The notes beneath the pieces are model-generated. The model had not been told where the DNA came from. It saw only the letters and a list, made by a program, of their open reading frames with translations, and ran no database searches. From Zygaena filipendulae (Eukaryota > Arthropoda > Insecta > Lepidoptera > Zygaenidae), in the NCBI GenBank assembly GCA_907165275.2, contig OU015677.1, forward strand, positions 434,001-498,000: a stretch of 64,000 bases of DNA, in the 5' to 3' direction. Positions 20,951 through 32,800 of the stretch are shown piece after piece. The position numbers and the translations under genes were made by a program. Position 1 is the first letter of the stretch. The number at the start of each line of letters is the position of its first letter.

Positions 20951-21049
20951 CTTTTGGATTTAAAAGGTTTTCAAGAAGGAGCTTCTACCACAGTAGACGA
21001 CGACGCGACCACGTCTCAGTCAGTCTAACCAAAGTATAAGGTATGATTA

Positions 21050-21233
21050 TACGGTGAAATTTTCGTATTGAAATTTACTATGACCGCATTTTAGAGCCCG
21101 TCTTTACTAGCACTATCGAGAATTTTGCTAGGTATTAGCCCGTCATTTCCATAGTAAAATTCTCAATAGTGCATCAAAGACGGGCTCTAAAATGCTTTCA
21201 TTGTAAATTTCAGTACGAAAACCTCACCGTGTA
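21050..21233. mobile_element. Harbinger-like MITE, TTA duplication
   Basis: Inverted ends of about 90 bp (ACGGTGAAATTTTCG with CGAAAACCTCACCGT) cover nearly the whole 184 bp. TTA flanks both sides (21047-21049 and 21234-21236). A TWA duplication suggests PIF/Harbinger, which is inference. Confidence 0.65.
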
Positions 21234-21239
21234 TTACAG

Positions 21240-21535
21240 ATGAAGCCGCAGGCCCGAATTATTTGCGCGACCTCTATGTCGAACGGTATCCAGAGCTGGT
21301 TCCCCAGTGTATCGCACCCTGGATGCCCTCAATGCCCTTCTCATTGCTGACCCTGAGTGTGATCTGTTTGTGGATGCATGGCATGAGATAATGACGGCAT
21401 GCTTGAGGTTTTGTGAGATTAAGTATGCGAGAGTGTCGTCTATTTAATTGTATAAAACGGTTCTATGTTAATTGTTTGTAATTGGTTTTTTTTTTACCGT
21501 TACAATTAACTATAAATAAATAAATAAATAAATAA
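21240..21535 (+). pseudogene. unrecognised 3' gene-like remnant
   Basis: One plus-strand frame to a TAA near 21447 encodes GSPVYRTLDALNALLIADPE and then a segment with FVDAWHEIM. An AATAAATAAATA tail at 21515-21535 follows. It looks like the 3' end of a retroposed or decayed coding sequence, but I do not recognise the protein. Confidence 0.25.
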
Positions 21536-21539
21536 TAAA

Positions 21540-22200
21540 TTATCCCAAAGCGTCATCCGTTGGATATTTCCAAGAATCATTTCTTGTGATTAAATTATTA
21601 TCAGCTATCTCTTCGACTGAAAGATTGCCACCAATCCCTAGGATCTCACCGAATGCATCTATAGAGTCCTATCACTATCTGGTTGAACTTGAAGTATTGA
21701 ACGAGGTAGCTTATTGGATTTTTAAAAAAAAAAACGGCGACCACAAGCCGTCCACTCGCTATGTAAGCACAGTATAGCAACAAGAGAAGACGCCACCGGC
21801 CGGGGAACTTTGACATATCACATAATATACAATGTACCTACACCACTAATTGATCTAGAAAACAAAAAACCGGTTTTAATTATTTTTTTGTCGGTTTTCA
21901 ATTATAACAACCCGCCGGGTCTTCAACCCGCTCCATAATTGTATGCGAGGCAATAAATTAAGTAGTTGCGAATAAAATACACAATCACATTAGCGAATGT
22001 GAAACCATTAAAATAGATATTATTTAGATCAATCCGCGATAGATAACATGTCCGTATATTATTGTAATATAAAATTAAATTATGTAGATCGGTATTAGCG
22101 CGTGCCGTCCGTCGGTGCGACGCGACGCCAATTAATTATATTTTATTTACCATGTCAGAATACATTCCGAGCTAATTTTTTTTACCGCCTTCAAGAAAGG
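21540..22200. other. unassigned sequence
   Basis: AT-rich; no gene or clear repeat seen. Confidence 0.35.
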
Positions 22201-22207
22201 AGGAGGT

Positions 22208-22800
22208 TGTATTTGTCTATCGAGAGGTTCCGGTTTCGATTCCCGGTGTTGGAAAACTTTGTGTGATGAACACAAGGTTCTAATTTCCAATGAGTGCTTG
22301 TTTATACAATAATATGTAGTGTATACGTCGTTGCTTGGTTTTCACGACACAAGCTCATAGCTTAGTGTAGCAGCAAGGGTATGTTCTGGTATTACTGATA
22401 GCATAGTAAAATATTAACGTCAATTTAGTAAACTGCGAAAGCGTTCGTTTATAATGTGCCATACTAGTTACGTAACGCAGTGCAGTATACTGTCATACAT
22501 AAACTGTCATTATCAGGTCACGCTGCGGACCACTCATTGACCAATCATTAGTCCGAAATTGATCACGTGATCAAACCACTAAGAGCACCTTACATCGAAA
22601 ACGCCAGTGCTCACAGTACAAAAATGGCGACGATTATGACGTCATACTGCCTACTGCGGATACTGCAGCAGTAGGTATACTGGAAGTTATAACGGAACGA
22701 ATTTCTCGTCACTGCGAACACTGAGCCAGTGCTATCCTTAATTACGGAACAGATCCCAAGTAGATCTGTTTATTGTGAAGTATTATTTATTATTATTAAC
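22208..22800 (+). mobile_element. SINE copy split by a MITE
   Basis: GGTTTCGATTCCCGG and the GATGAACACAAGG and CACGACACAAGCT blocks match the 4.2-kb SINE up to 22377. The SINE resumes at 22757 (CAAGTAGATCTGTTTATTG) and ends in an ATT tail. The 5' head is truncated. Confidence 0.7.
22378..22756. mobile_element. MITE nested in a SINE, CAAG duplication
   Basis: The ends GGTATGTTCTGGTATTA and (inverted) GGATCTGTTCCGTAATTA match imperfectly over about 30 bp, through GATAGCA. CAAG flanks both sides (22374-22377 and 22757-22760). The superfamily is unknown. Confidence 0.6.
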
Positions 22801-22806
22801 TAAGTA

Positions 22807-23001
22807 CTAGTTGTTCCCCGCGGTTTTACCCGCGCCAATTTCGGAGATCCCGCGGGAATAGAAAGTACCCTATGACCTTTTCTGTACCTCTGACAACGTG
22901 TCAGTATGCAAAATTTCATGATGATCGGTTGAGCCGTTAAGGCGTGACAGCGCAACAGACAGACAGACAGACAGAATTCATTTCGCATTTATAATATTAC
23001 T
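22807..23001 (-). mobile_element. Helitron-like copy, first of an inverted-orientation tandem
   Basis: CTAGTTGTTCCCCGCGG to TTTCGCATTTATAATATTA, with a (CAGA)n run inside. It abuts the next copy. Confidence 0.7.
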
Positions 23002-23195
23002 AGCTGTTACCCGCGGTAATTTCGGAATTCCCGCGGGAATTCCGGGATAAAAAGTACCCTATGTCCTTCTTTGTACCCCTGACAACGCGCATGCCAAATT
23101 TTATTCAAATCCGTTCAGCCGTTTTTGCGTGATTAAGTAACAAACATCCAAACATCCACACTTTCACATTTAGCTATATATAATATTAGTAGGGG
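23002..23195 (-). mobile_element. Helitron-like copy, second in tandem
   Basis: CTAGCTGTTACCCGCGG to TATAATATTAGTAGGG. Confidence 0.7.
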
Positions 23196-23329
23196 GGGAA
23201 CTGTTTCAATGATATCCATTATTCAACACCAATATCCAGAGTAAACACAAAAAATATTCATCAGCTAAAATGTTTTACCCTGACCCTTTCATTCATTCAT
23301 TCATTTCATTCATTTTACTCTGACCCTGT

Positions 23330-23395
23330 GGGACTCAAACCCGCGCCACCTGCAGCCGTCAACTTCTCCAGCCAAGTGACCAAGGATGCTGTATT
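23330..23395 (-). mobile_element. possible tRNA-derived SINE head
   Basis: GGGACTCAAACCCGCG resembles an inverted B box with adjacent CCAAGTGACCAAGG. Confidence 0.35.
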
Positions 23396-23529
23396 AAGAG
23401 TCCGTTTGTAATTTCAAATTAACAGCTTTTCACTAAATAAATTCATACGAAAGTACCTATATACGGGACTTACATCGAAAAATCAATTTTTAAATTTTTT
23501 CTCTGTCTGCCTATCAGTCTGTTTGTTCC

Positions 23530-23672
23530 GGCTAATCTCTGAAACGGCTGGACCGATTTTGACGGGACTTTCACTCGCAGATAACTAATGTTATAAAGAG
23601 TAGCTTACGCTACCTTTTTATCACGGACTTTCCGCGGGAACTCCGAAATTAACGCGGGCTAAAATACCTAGT
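23530..23672 (+). mobile_element. Helitron-like copy, 3' part
   Basis: GAAACGGCTGGACCGATTTT to AACGCGGGCTAAAATACCTAG; the hairpin is lost. Confidence 0.5.
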
Positions 23673-24100
23673 CAATAATAAACTTCGAGGTGTAACGCTT
23701 CAAGACGGCTCTGAAGATCTCCAACGAATTAAAACAGTCCAATGGAAATATAATATTTCACGATAATTAAATGATAATAAAGGAGCATTTGTAAAAGATT
23801 GAATATAATTAACTCTTGTGTTGATGGAGAAAAAAAAACCTAAGCTATTACCTACGGATTGGGTTCACAAAAAAAAAAAACACATAAATAGGTCAATGGT
23901 CTTTGCAATTTAATCTAGGAGTTTTTTGGGTTCGCCAAAAAAAAATATCTGTAAATCTCTAAAAATATTGTAACCATTACTGTTTTCAGCGGTTTAATTA
24001 ATTGTTACTGTATGTTGTAAATTACTAATTTTAAATATCTTTAACACTTCTTTATTTGTATACTTTTTGCATAACATTAGTCTGGGGTACAGAAAAGACC

Positions 24101-24414
24101 ACAGGGACTTCTATTGAAAATCAAAATTCTAATTAGTCCGTCATTTAGAAAATAAAAAAACAATAGACACGTATTTTTTGCTTTTTCAAATCAATTAAAA
24201 TATACAGAGATAAAGCGCATTAAAGTTTAGAGAGAGGGGGTCGTGACGTCACTAACCGCAAAACCGCCATACAAACTGTCCGAATAGTGACGTCACACGA
24301 AATTTCAACTCAATATATCGCCGTTATTTTTTGATTACGTAAAAAAAGAAAAAATACGTGTCCAATATTTTTTAATAATCTACAAGACGGACTAAAAAAT
24401 AAAAATTAGTCAAC
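24101..24414 (+). mobile_element. TGACGTCA MITE copy 6
   Basis: From TTGAAAATCAAAATTC to ATTAGTCAAC, with both palindromes; the second is followed by ACACG instead of CACGCG. Confidence 0.7.
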
Positions 24415-24419
24415 CCTTC

Positions 24420-25110
24420 CGAAATTGGCACTTCACTTAGAAAAAGTCGACTGAAAGAGGATGTTAAGCAAAGTCAGCAAGTATCAGCTTTGAAAAGTAG
24501 TAAAAGTCGAAAATTTCCAAAGATTATTTCGTTAAAAAACAATCGGTCCCCTAGACCAATTTGTGACAGAACCCTCGGCTCAATGAGAATAATTATTATG
24601 GTCGAAAACAAAACTTATTTAATTGATATGGACGCTTCGATTTCAAAATGGAACTAGATCCGTTTGCGTCTAGATGCGAACGATATTATGCGTCTGCGCA
24701 TAAAATTAAAATGGCGATGCACGGCCGGTCTCACAGGTCGTTAGTGTCCAAAACACGATATCCTTATCTTGCCGTATCATTTTTTATTTTGTAGATAAAA
24801 AACCCATTTTTAAAATTAGTTCTTTAATTGAAAGTCGCCAGCGACTATTAAGTTTTTAAAAGCTTCGCTCGAAACGGATTCGTGTTTTTGGAACTAAATC
24901 TGGGGGAAAAAAAAAACATTAGGTATTCATAAATTACTTATTTAAGTGTGAAAGCGTGTTGAAATCATAAAATCAGTGCCATCAACACCGTATATAATAA
25001 TTATGACATATTATGATAGCTGTTCCGGATGAATTTCGATCGGTGTTTACTTAGAAGTCTTTTCCAAAAGTAAAAGTACACCAAATCCTATATTAAAATC
25101 TCTTCGACTA
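24420..25110. other. unassigned sequence
   Basis: No gene or clear repeat seen. Confidence 0.35.
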
Positions 25111-25167
25111 TCACGGAGCTGGGTGATAGCAAACGTACAGACATTCAAAACCTTTATAGGTAGGTAT

Positions 25168-25338
25168 GTTTAATTCCGGAATTCCGGGATAAAAAGTACC
25201 TACCCTATGTCCTTCTCTGTCGCTCTGAAAACGTGTATGCAAAATTTCATGATGATCGGTTGAACTTGAGCTGTCTAGGCGTGAAAGCGTAACAGACAAA
25301 CAAACTCACTTTCGCATATATAACATTAGTAAGGGAAC
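25168..25338 (-). mobile_element. Helitron-like copy lacking its 3' end
   Basis: It starts inside the body (TCCGGAATTCCGGGATAAAA) and reaches the normal 5' end (ACATTAGTAAGGGA). Confidence 0.6.
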
Positions 25339-25848
25339 AATAATTAGGGAATAGGGAAAAGTAAGGCTAAATCCCAGTTTATACACAAAACTAGATCATT
25401 GAGGTGTTGTATAGATGGACCATAGACAATTTAAATTCGAAACGATTTCACCGACAAAACCTTTGAGAGCGGCAGATCCATCGACTACCTGTAGATAGCC
25501 CATATGCCATGCGAGGGAGAAATTTCTTCAATACACCACCAACCAACTACCAGAGTCATTGTTCGGAATCGAACCGAGACACAGCCAAGAAAAAAAAATC
25601 ACCCGACCCGACCGAATTGATTCCGAAACATCTGGCGCACGGATACACCCCCGTCCACCCCCGGCGAGCGGGACGCCCGCGCACGCGACCAACGCGCGAG
25701 AGCGGGACGGAGCACGCGCACAAAGCACCCTTCGAGATTGGAGCGACGACGCGCGGGGAAAAAAAAAACAATAAAATTGGATGCGCGCGAGTTTATACCG
25801 GGTTCCGTTTCCGAATTCAAATCTCAGGGATCGGAATACTTAACAAAC

Positions 25849-26182
25849 AATAGGGATGTTGACAACTTTTGAAAATCAAAATTTTAATTAGTCCGTCTTT
25901 TAGAAAATTTAAAATCATTAGACACGTATTTTTTTATTTTTTAAATAAATGAAAATACACAGAGATAAAGCGCATTAAAGTTTAGGGTGGGGGCTCGTGA
26001 CGTCACTTACCTCTACAAGCCGCCATACAAACTGCACTATAGTTAGTGACGTCACGCGAAATTTCAACTCAATGTATCTCTGTTATTTTTTGATTACGTA
26101 AAAAAAGAAAAAATACGTGTCCAATATTTTTTATTAATCTACAAGACGGACTAAGAAAAAAAAATTAGTCAAATAGCCTATT
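25849..26182 (+). mobile_element. TGACGTCA MITE copy 7, full
   Basis: AATAGGGATGTTGAC to GTCAAATAGCCTATT, with two intact palindromes. Good reference copy. Confidence 0.8.
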
Positions 26183-26375
26183 ATTTTTTTTCGCAATTGT
26201 ACTTAATATCGGCAAAGGTTGGATAATATCGTCGCTTAAGTTCTAAGTTTCTAACACCATGGAAGTCAAATTTTAGTCGATAGGGAATCGCAAGCAAGTA
26301 ATTTTGTTTTAAAATGTAAATGTGCGCCTACATGAATTACCTATACATATTTTAATAATTCGTATATTGACCTAG

Positions 26376-26545
26376 CTGCTCCCCGCGATTTCACCCGTAT
26401 TTAATTTCAAAGATCCCGCAGGAATTCCAGGATAAAATATAAAATATATAAACCTTCCTCATTAACCACTCTATCTATTGGTGAAAACTGCATGAAAATC
26501 AAGAAGACAGGCAGAGAGCGGGAAGCGACTTTGTTTTATACTATG
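26376..26545 (-). mobile_element. Helitron-like subfamily C
   Basis: CTAGCTGCTCCCCGCGATTT, then AAACCTTCCTCATTAACC and ATTGGTGAAAACTGCATG. This copy shows the uninterrupted form of the sequence into which the LINE at 44.4-49.7 kb inserted. Confidence 0.65.
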
Positions 26546-26759
26546 TAGTGATATTTAAGATAAGTACAACAGAGTTTGTAAGATCGGATGAAATGTGCGA
26601 ACTGCAAAAAACTTACGGACATCGCAAAGCTTATGAAAAGAAAAAGAAGAAATACCCCAACTCACTCAACATTGAAAGCAAAATTAAATCACTATTATTA
26701 TTCACAAGCTGTTCCCCTTTTCACCCCGTCATAGGTAAGAATTTCAAAAAACTTACACG

Positions 26760-26850
26760 ACTACATCATTACCCTTGGTTTAGCGGTTAGCGAACGTGAC
26801 TTCCACTCAAGACGTCGCGGGTTCGATTCGATCCCCACACCGAACATTTA
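26760..26850 (+). mobile_element. tRNA-derived SINE head
   Basis: TTGGTTTAGCGGTTAGCG (A-box-like) and GCGGGTTCGATTC (B box) are spaced like a tRNA promoter. No recognised tail. Confidence 0.4.
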
Positions 26851-26894
26851 AAACCCTAAATAGTATGTATGTTACGTTTGTAAAAAAGTATAGA

Positions 26895-27082
26895 AATACC
26901 CGCGGTAATTTCGGAGTTCCCGCGGCAATTCCGGGATAAAAAGTACCCTATGTCCTTCTCTGTACCGCCGAAAACGTGCATGCAAGTGTTCGTGATGATC
27001 GGCTGAGCCGTTAAGGCGTGAAAGCGTAACAAACAAACAAACAAAGTAACTTTCGCATTTATAATATTAAGTAAGGATTTAT
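26895..27082 (-). mobile_element. Helitron-like copy
   Basis: ACCCGCGGTAATTTCGGAG to TTATAATATTAAGTAAGGA; the terminal CTAG is lost. Confidence 0.65.
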
Positions 27083-27089
27083 ACCTATT

Positions 27090-28500
27090 ATCACCTATAC
27101 TATAACTAATACAAGCTCTGCTTAGTTTGAGAACAGATGGCTCGATTATTATTACTATGAAAAAAAGTGTTGTGCAAAAGTTGTAAATTGTCAGCCATTC
27201 TTTGTCTGTCAAGATTTTGTAATTAATTGTTTTTATTTGACAAATTCAAGGAACTATTTCGTAAATAAAAAAAAAAACACTGCCAGATACAGATAATAAA
27301 ACAATAGATGGATCGAAAGCCAAACGAGAACATCTGTGGCGTATTTTCTCGCTTTTTTTTTTCAATCGGCACAGTAAAGGTGTGAAAGCCGAGTTCGCTA
27401 TTCAAATGTAGCCAAAGCAACCTAAACAAAGGACAAGCGCTCAGTGTCGTCGCACCGAACGAGGCGAAGGCGAATTCCCACGGACAGCCAGGAAGCGTTA
27501 TGAAATAGACAACCCTAAGCCACCTTCGTAATTTAAAAATTCAAAGAAAAAATAAAATAAACGGGCAAGCGCGAGTTACGCCGACGCATGAAGGGTTCCG
27601 TCCGTCATACTGTGTAGTGTGTTACTACCTGGATTTAAGCTGGTTTTCTTTTCGAGTGATATTTGGTCTTCTATGCCTCTTTAAATAAGGTTCATAATAG
27701 CTAAAAGCCTAGAAACTTGTGGCCCAATATGATAAAAGTTAAGTTAAAATTTATTAAGGACTTCATGACATATTGATATTGTCTGGAATTCTAACAAGTG
27801 TTTAAAAAAAAAATGTGTAGGTATATAAATAAGGGTTGCTGGGTAATTTGAAAAAGGATTGCTTCCCCATGATAATATAGTTATTTAGGATCACACATTA
27901 AATTATTACAAAGAACTACCATGGAGTTAGTAATTCATTCACATAGTGTTCTCTATATATTGGTCGGTGTTTTGTTATTCCGCTTAAAGGTCTTAAATCA
28001 GGTGAGCTACTATGGTTTTGAGATCAACAGATTATCCTTACAATACAATATATATGTATTACACGTGTGACGTTCACTCATGTCCATTCTTTGACTGTAG
28101 ACAAACTACACACACTGGGTGTCAAATCTCGATTTCCAGAATGGTAATCGAAACGATTGTGAAAAGCAAGCACCAAAGCATGCGATAAACATGTCGAATA
28201 ATCTAAAATCCAACTAAAAAGGACCTTTGAATGCACTGCAAGAGCCTCAACGGTCCAAAGGAAGTGCCAACTTCATTGAACCATTCGTCTGCGCAACTCC
28301 AAAACACAACACCCGCATAATAAAGCGCCACATACTTTTCCGAACATCTGTCCTGCGCGCGCGCACATAAACACTGCGCGTCTCCCTCGCACGCACGTAT
28401 TCGCATATACATCTGTCCCTGTCTGTCGCACGCAAAGTGGGCAGGTAGATGGTTGGCTAAGTCCGGGACCTGAATATGCGAATGTACGTGCACAAGTGTG
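27090..28500. other. unassigned sequence
   Basis: No gene seen. 27420-27620 and 28270-28450 are GC-richer with short open frames lacking motifs. GCGCTCAGTGTCGTCG at about 27437 is initiator-like only. Confidence 0.3.
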
Positions 28501-28517
28501 AGTTTTTACAATAAATA

Positions 28518-28690
28518 CACTAGCTGTGCCCCGCGGTTTCACCCGCGTGAGTTTTGGGATCAGAGACCTTTGCGGACGCAGGCTGATCAACCCGCCAAAC
28601 TCATTACAATCGGACCAATGGTTTCGAAACGCCTAGACTCTAAAGGATAGACATACAAACATTCATTTATATTTATAAAGAAGAAGAAGA
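28518..28690 (-). mobile_element. Helitron-like copy, long subfamily
   Basis: CTAGCTGTGCCCCGCGGTTT with TTTGCGGACGCAGG, the inverse of blocks at 13300-13330. Confidence 0.65.
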
Positions 28691-28695
28691 TATAT

Positions 28696-28896
28696 TAGTT
28701 GTTCCTCGCGGTTTCAGCCGTATTAATTTCAGAGTTCCCGCGGGAATTCCGGAATAAAAAGTAGTACCCTATGTCCTTCTCTGTACCCCTGACAACGTGT
28801 ATGCAAAATTTCATGATGATCGATTGAGTAGTTAAGGCGTAACAACCGTAACAAACAAACAAACTCACCTTCACATTTAAAATGTTGGTGAGGATT
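28696..28896 (-). mobile_element. Helitron-like copy
   Basis: TAGTTGTTCCTCGCGG to AATGTTGGTGAGGA, adjacent to the previous copy in the same direction. Confidence 0.65.
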
Positions 28897-29057
28897 GTCA
28901 GTTTTGTTTTACGAATTTTTCTATCGATTTCTCCGAGTGACAATTCGATTATTGTATCTATTACCCACTAGAATGAGAGGTTTCTTAAAATTTCCACCGA
29001 TGCACATATTATACTTACTTCTGTCGATACACACATTTTTGCTAAAGTTCAAAAAAA

Positions 29058-29247
29058 TGCTACTAATATTATAAATGTGTAAGTGTGGATGTTTGTTACT
29101 CAATCACGCAAAAACGGCTGAACGGATTTGGATGAAATTTGGCATGCACGTTGTCAGGGGTACAGAGAAAGACATAGGGTACTTTTTATCCCGGAATTCC
29201 CGCGGGAACTCTGAAATTACCGCGGGCGAAACCGCGGGGCACGGCTA
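29058..29247 (+). mobile_element. Helitron-like copy, well preserved
   Basis: TGCTACTAATATTATAAATG to GGGGCACGGCTAG with a perfect hairpin. A second partial copy follows at 29250-29368 and ends GAACAGCTAG. Confidence 0.75.
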
Positions 29248-29694
29248 GTAACTAATAAACCTCAACCATGAGAAATTTCACATACACTTTGTACGAACAG
29301 GACACAGCGTACATTTAATGTCGGAAATCCCGAGGGAACTCCGAAATAAACGCGGGCGAACAGCTAGTCTCCGATAAATGTTTTTTTTTTTGTAATACGA
29401 TTAAAACGAAAAGAAAATTGCGAGCATTCAAGCTCGAGGGAATCTCATGGTTTGTCAAAAATTGCAAGTTTTAATTATTTTTTTGTGAAAAGTAAAAAAA
29501 CAAAAGAAATTTTGTAAAAGCCGACTAGAAGAAGCACGTGACACAATGCCGCCATTTTTTTTTTTCGGTGTTTTTGTTTTAAAACTTAAGGCGATTGTAG
29601 CCGTTAAAACCCTATCAACAATAGTACAGCAAGGAAAACCATTATTGTCTATTACCATTATTGGCTATTGTCGCAGGTGATAATTTGAGGATTT

Positions 29695-30084
29695 ATGGCC
29701 CCAGATAACAGGTATGTTGTTATTTATTTACTGTTAATTGCAGTGTATTTTCCCACGCCTCATTGGGACAGAGGGTGCAGTGCATTTATTGTCTTAGCGA
29801 TGTTGTTTTTCGGGATTCCTTCGGGATCTCTCCGCTGTGACGCGACAAAAAGGACCGGAAACGTCAACCCTGAACAAATTTTTTTTTATTTGTTACATAG
29901 CCTTTTACCAGTAGGAATAGGCCATTTCGCTGTTGTTGGAATGTTGATATCAATAATTACACTCGAAAATATCATGGATAAGCATAACACAAGCGAAAAA
30001 ATCAATAGATTTGAAAAAAATCAAATAATTAATTTTAACTATGTCTGTCTCTTTCAAAAACGGAATTTTGTATGGCGGCTGTAG
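29695..30084 (+). other. unrecognised 129-codon open frame
   Basis: The ATG-started frame encodes two hydrophobic segments (about residues 8-20 and 28-42) and a third near 63-88. I do not recognise a family. It might be a decayed membrane-protein exon, or chance. TTTTGTATGGCGGCTGTAGG at its 3' end resembles the centre of the TGACGTCA MITE, with GTGACGTCAC at about 30100. Confidence 0.2.
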
Positions 30085-30227
30085 GGCGCTACAAGCCGAG
30101 TGACGTCACTATAACTGTAGCACTTTCCTTGTCTAACTTGAAATTTTAAAAAATGTCTCTGAAAATGCAAAAGATATTTGTAAAAGAATAATGCTATTAT
30201 ACTACTAATACATGAAGGTTTATAAAA

Positions 30228-30385
30228 CGGTCGACACTGAAAATCAGCGTCGTGGAACTTAGTGCCACGGCGTAATGCTGAGTGGTAGCCATTTTGGTAC
30301 CAAGTATTCTAGTTTAAGACTCACGTTTGTACTTATTTTATTTTTATGGTATCAAATAAACTTTTTTCTATTCTATTCTATAATA
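30228..30385 (+). mobile_element. LINE 3' end fragment
   Basis: Same blocks as 10078-10200 (CAGCGTCGTGGAACTTA, GCCATTTTGGTACC), with AATAAACTTTTTTCT and a TCTAT tail. Confidence 0.55.
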
Positions 30386-30389
30386 ATAA

Positions 30390-31705
30390 AAATAAAAACA
30401 CTAAAATTCCCTATTCCAAAATTGACGCCGGCGAAACCTTGAACCGTACCAGATAGTTAACGAGATATTCGTTTAAAACCCTTCAAACCACACCTTAATT
30501 GTTACTCAAAGAGCCGGCCGGAGCCCGGAGGTCGCAACTATCCCCCCTTCACTACTGAGTAACAGAGCGACGCTCACAAGCGAATGAAGCTGCAAGAAAA
30601 GTTAAGTACCTAACCTACCTATCGTTCTAATTTCCGAACGCATTCAAGATTTAACAGCACTTTCCGAACGACAAACCCCTTTGAAATATTCACTTGCGAT
30701 CGTGACGTGCGTGACGTCTCACCCCATACAATGCGTGACCCTGACCACCCCAAGATAAACGACGGGCGACAAGCGGGAACCATCCGTAACACCATCAGCG
30801 ATACAGCCTAAAATCGCATGAGGCGATCTACTTTCAACCAGCGTATTTAGAAAACGAGCGTACGCGAATTTCGTCTTAATTGCTAAAGTCATAACGACGT
30901 CTATGTTTTAAAAAATGGCACGTTTCGAATTGGTAATTCATCAAACGAATTTAAACTGTATACCAATTTGAATAATGTCGTTAGTGCTTTTTATAAAGTC
31001 ACAAAAGTAGCGGCGGTAAGGTACCGATGCCCTTTATGGGTAGAGTTAGGGGCGCCCGCGCACCCTCGCTTCGAAACATCTCCCGTCCCTTTTCAACTCA
31101 CAGTAATATCAATGCAAGTAGTGAATACGTGTCGTGGTGGATACACTAAATTATAATACAAACCATATTGGAACCTGTATTTTTGTAATTGAATTGAACA
31201 AGTTTTAAATTTTAACTAGCTTCGCCCTTCGAGCTAAAATGGAAGTCCATAAAGGGGTAGAAATCTATTTAAAAAAAAAAAACATAATTTTTTTAAGATA
31301 ATTCATATAGGATACATTTTTTTTGTTGATAATTCCGCAAGAGATGTTGAATTTTTTGATATGAATTTAAATGCGGCACTGCTGCTATCATCAAAAATTA
31401 ATATTTGCCTAGATCTTACATTTTTATCTCGTGATTCTTGCAGGAACACCGAAGCTTATCCGGGTGAAACTACGGCGGGAATCAGCTACTATATAATTCT
31501 ATAGCTACGAGTAATATAGGTTTTTGAATAGGAAATATCTATAGGGTACCTTTACCTGACTCTGTGGGGTTTCCGAAATTTACGCGGGGACCAGCCCCCT
31601 TAGCCAAGTTGACAATCTTTAACCATTATCGCTATAGAACACTAAGGAACGTATCGTCACGCCACGTGGTCACGAAAAATCGTAGCCAATTTTTGCTCCA
31701 TCGAC
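30390..31705. other. unassigned sequence
   Basis: No gene seen. Degraded Helitron-like scraps may lie at 31430-31490 (GGGTGAAACTACGGCGGG, AATCAGCTA) and 31570-31600. Confidence 0.3.
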
Positions 31706-31711
31706 AGCTTA

Positions 31712-31915
31712 TCCTACTAATATTATAAATGTGAAAGTGTGGATGTTTGGATGTTTGTTACTCAATCACGCTCAATCAAAACGGCTGAACGGATTTGGAT
31801 GAAATTTGTCATGCATATTTTCAGGGGTACAGAGAAGGACATAGGGTAATTATTATCCCGGAATTCCCGCGGGAACTCCGAAATTACCGCGGGTGAAACC
31901 GCGGGGCACAGCTAG
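31712..31915 (+). mobile_element. Helitron-like copy, reference 204-bp copy
   Basis: It begins TCCTACTAATATTATAAATG and ends GGGGCACAGCTAG, flanked by A on the left and T on the right. The hairpin CCGCGGG TGAA ACCGCGG lies about 10 bp before CTAG. TC start, CTAG end, a subterminal hairpin and A/T insertion match Helitrons, and the sequence resembles the lepidopteran Lep1-type non-autonomous family. Confidence 0.75.
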
Positions 31916-32129
31916 TAGGTAGATAACAACAAAGAAACCGCGCTCCGTACACCGATGCATGCGCACGCGCACGGCTTTCGCAATCGTACTACGAATCCAC
32001 GCAACTGACAGACAAACTGCACGGAACAGCTGTTCGCGAACGGCATGGACGTACAGGCCATCGATCCCGGTTGGAGGGGGGACGGGAGGGGGGGGGGGGG
32101 GGGGGACGCTCTCTCGGGGTGAGTGACCG

Positions 32130-32290
32130 GTTTAAAACCGAGTTAGTTTTGGAGTTCCCGCGGGAGTTGTGGGCTAAAAAGTATACGTGCAAACGTGTAT
32201 GTAAAATTTCATCATGAACGGTTGAGTAGTTAAGGCGTTAAAACGTAAAAAACAAAGAAACTCACATTCTCATTTGTAACATTAGAAAAC
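32130..32290 (-). mobile_element. Helitron-like copy, degraded
   Basis: GTTTTGGAGTTCCCGCGGGA to TTGTAACATTAG. A G run (32082-32105) precedes it. Confidence 0.5.
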
Positions 32291-32329
32291 TAAGGAACAG
32301 TATCGTTATGTCACGGACCACGGTCGTGC

Positions 32330-32420
32330 AAAACTGGGGCCGAATTCACTAGGTATGACCATAACACGCCGCGTTAAGATAAGACACCGCAAAAACTGTC
32401 TTTCCCTCCGCGATAACAAG
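32330..32420. mobile_element. MITE fragment, GGGCCCTTATTCAC family
   Basis: One end (GAATTCACTAGGTATGACCA, ACACGCCGCGTTAAGATAAG). It is cut at about 32420, where Helitron-like sequence starts. Confidence 0.55.
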
Positions 32421-32546
32421 TACCCTATGTCCTTATCTGTACCCCTGACAACGTGCAGGCCAAATTTCATCCAAATCCGTTCAGCCGTTTTGCGTGATTG
32501 AAACATCCAAACATCCACACTTTCACATTTATATTATTAGTAGGAT
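32421..32546 (-). mobile_element. Helitron-like 5' part
   Basis: GTACCCTATGTCCTTATCTG to TTATTAGTAGGA. Confidence 0.6.
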
Positions 32547-32619
32547 ACTTTAAACTGACAGCGTGCTGCTGGAGAGTTTGTTGCGCAGCTTCTTCTCTTC
32601 AGCCATAGCACTAGGAAGC

Positions 32620-32800
32620 TGTGAAGGGTGGATATTTTATGGGTGCTGTCATAATAACTGTAACTTTATTGACGTCAAAAAGAGCCACATTGTGGGCCAT
32701 ATTTGAATAAATGATTCGACTTTGATTCTGATTTTAACTTTATGCACATCACGGTGGACGCTGGACGTGGCAATCTCTGCCAGTCAACGTTAGCTGCGTT
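32620..32800. mobile_element. LINE 3' end fragments
   Basis: Plus strand: TAACTTTATTGACGTC, AGCCACATTGTGGGCC, then a GATTCGACTTTGATTCTG tail (to about 32737). Minus strand: 32770-32795 carries the GTTGACTGGCAGAGA block seen at 3757-3774. Confidence 0.45.

Noticed and set aside
25509..25853. 114-codon frame and four overlapping frames in a GC-rich patch
   Set aside because: Open in many frames because of GC composition; R/P-rich, no motif, and no splice context I trust.
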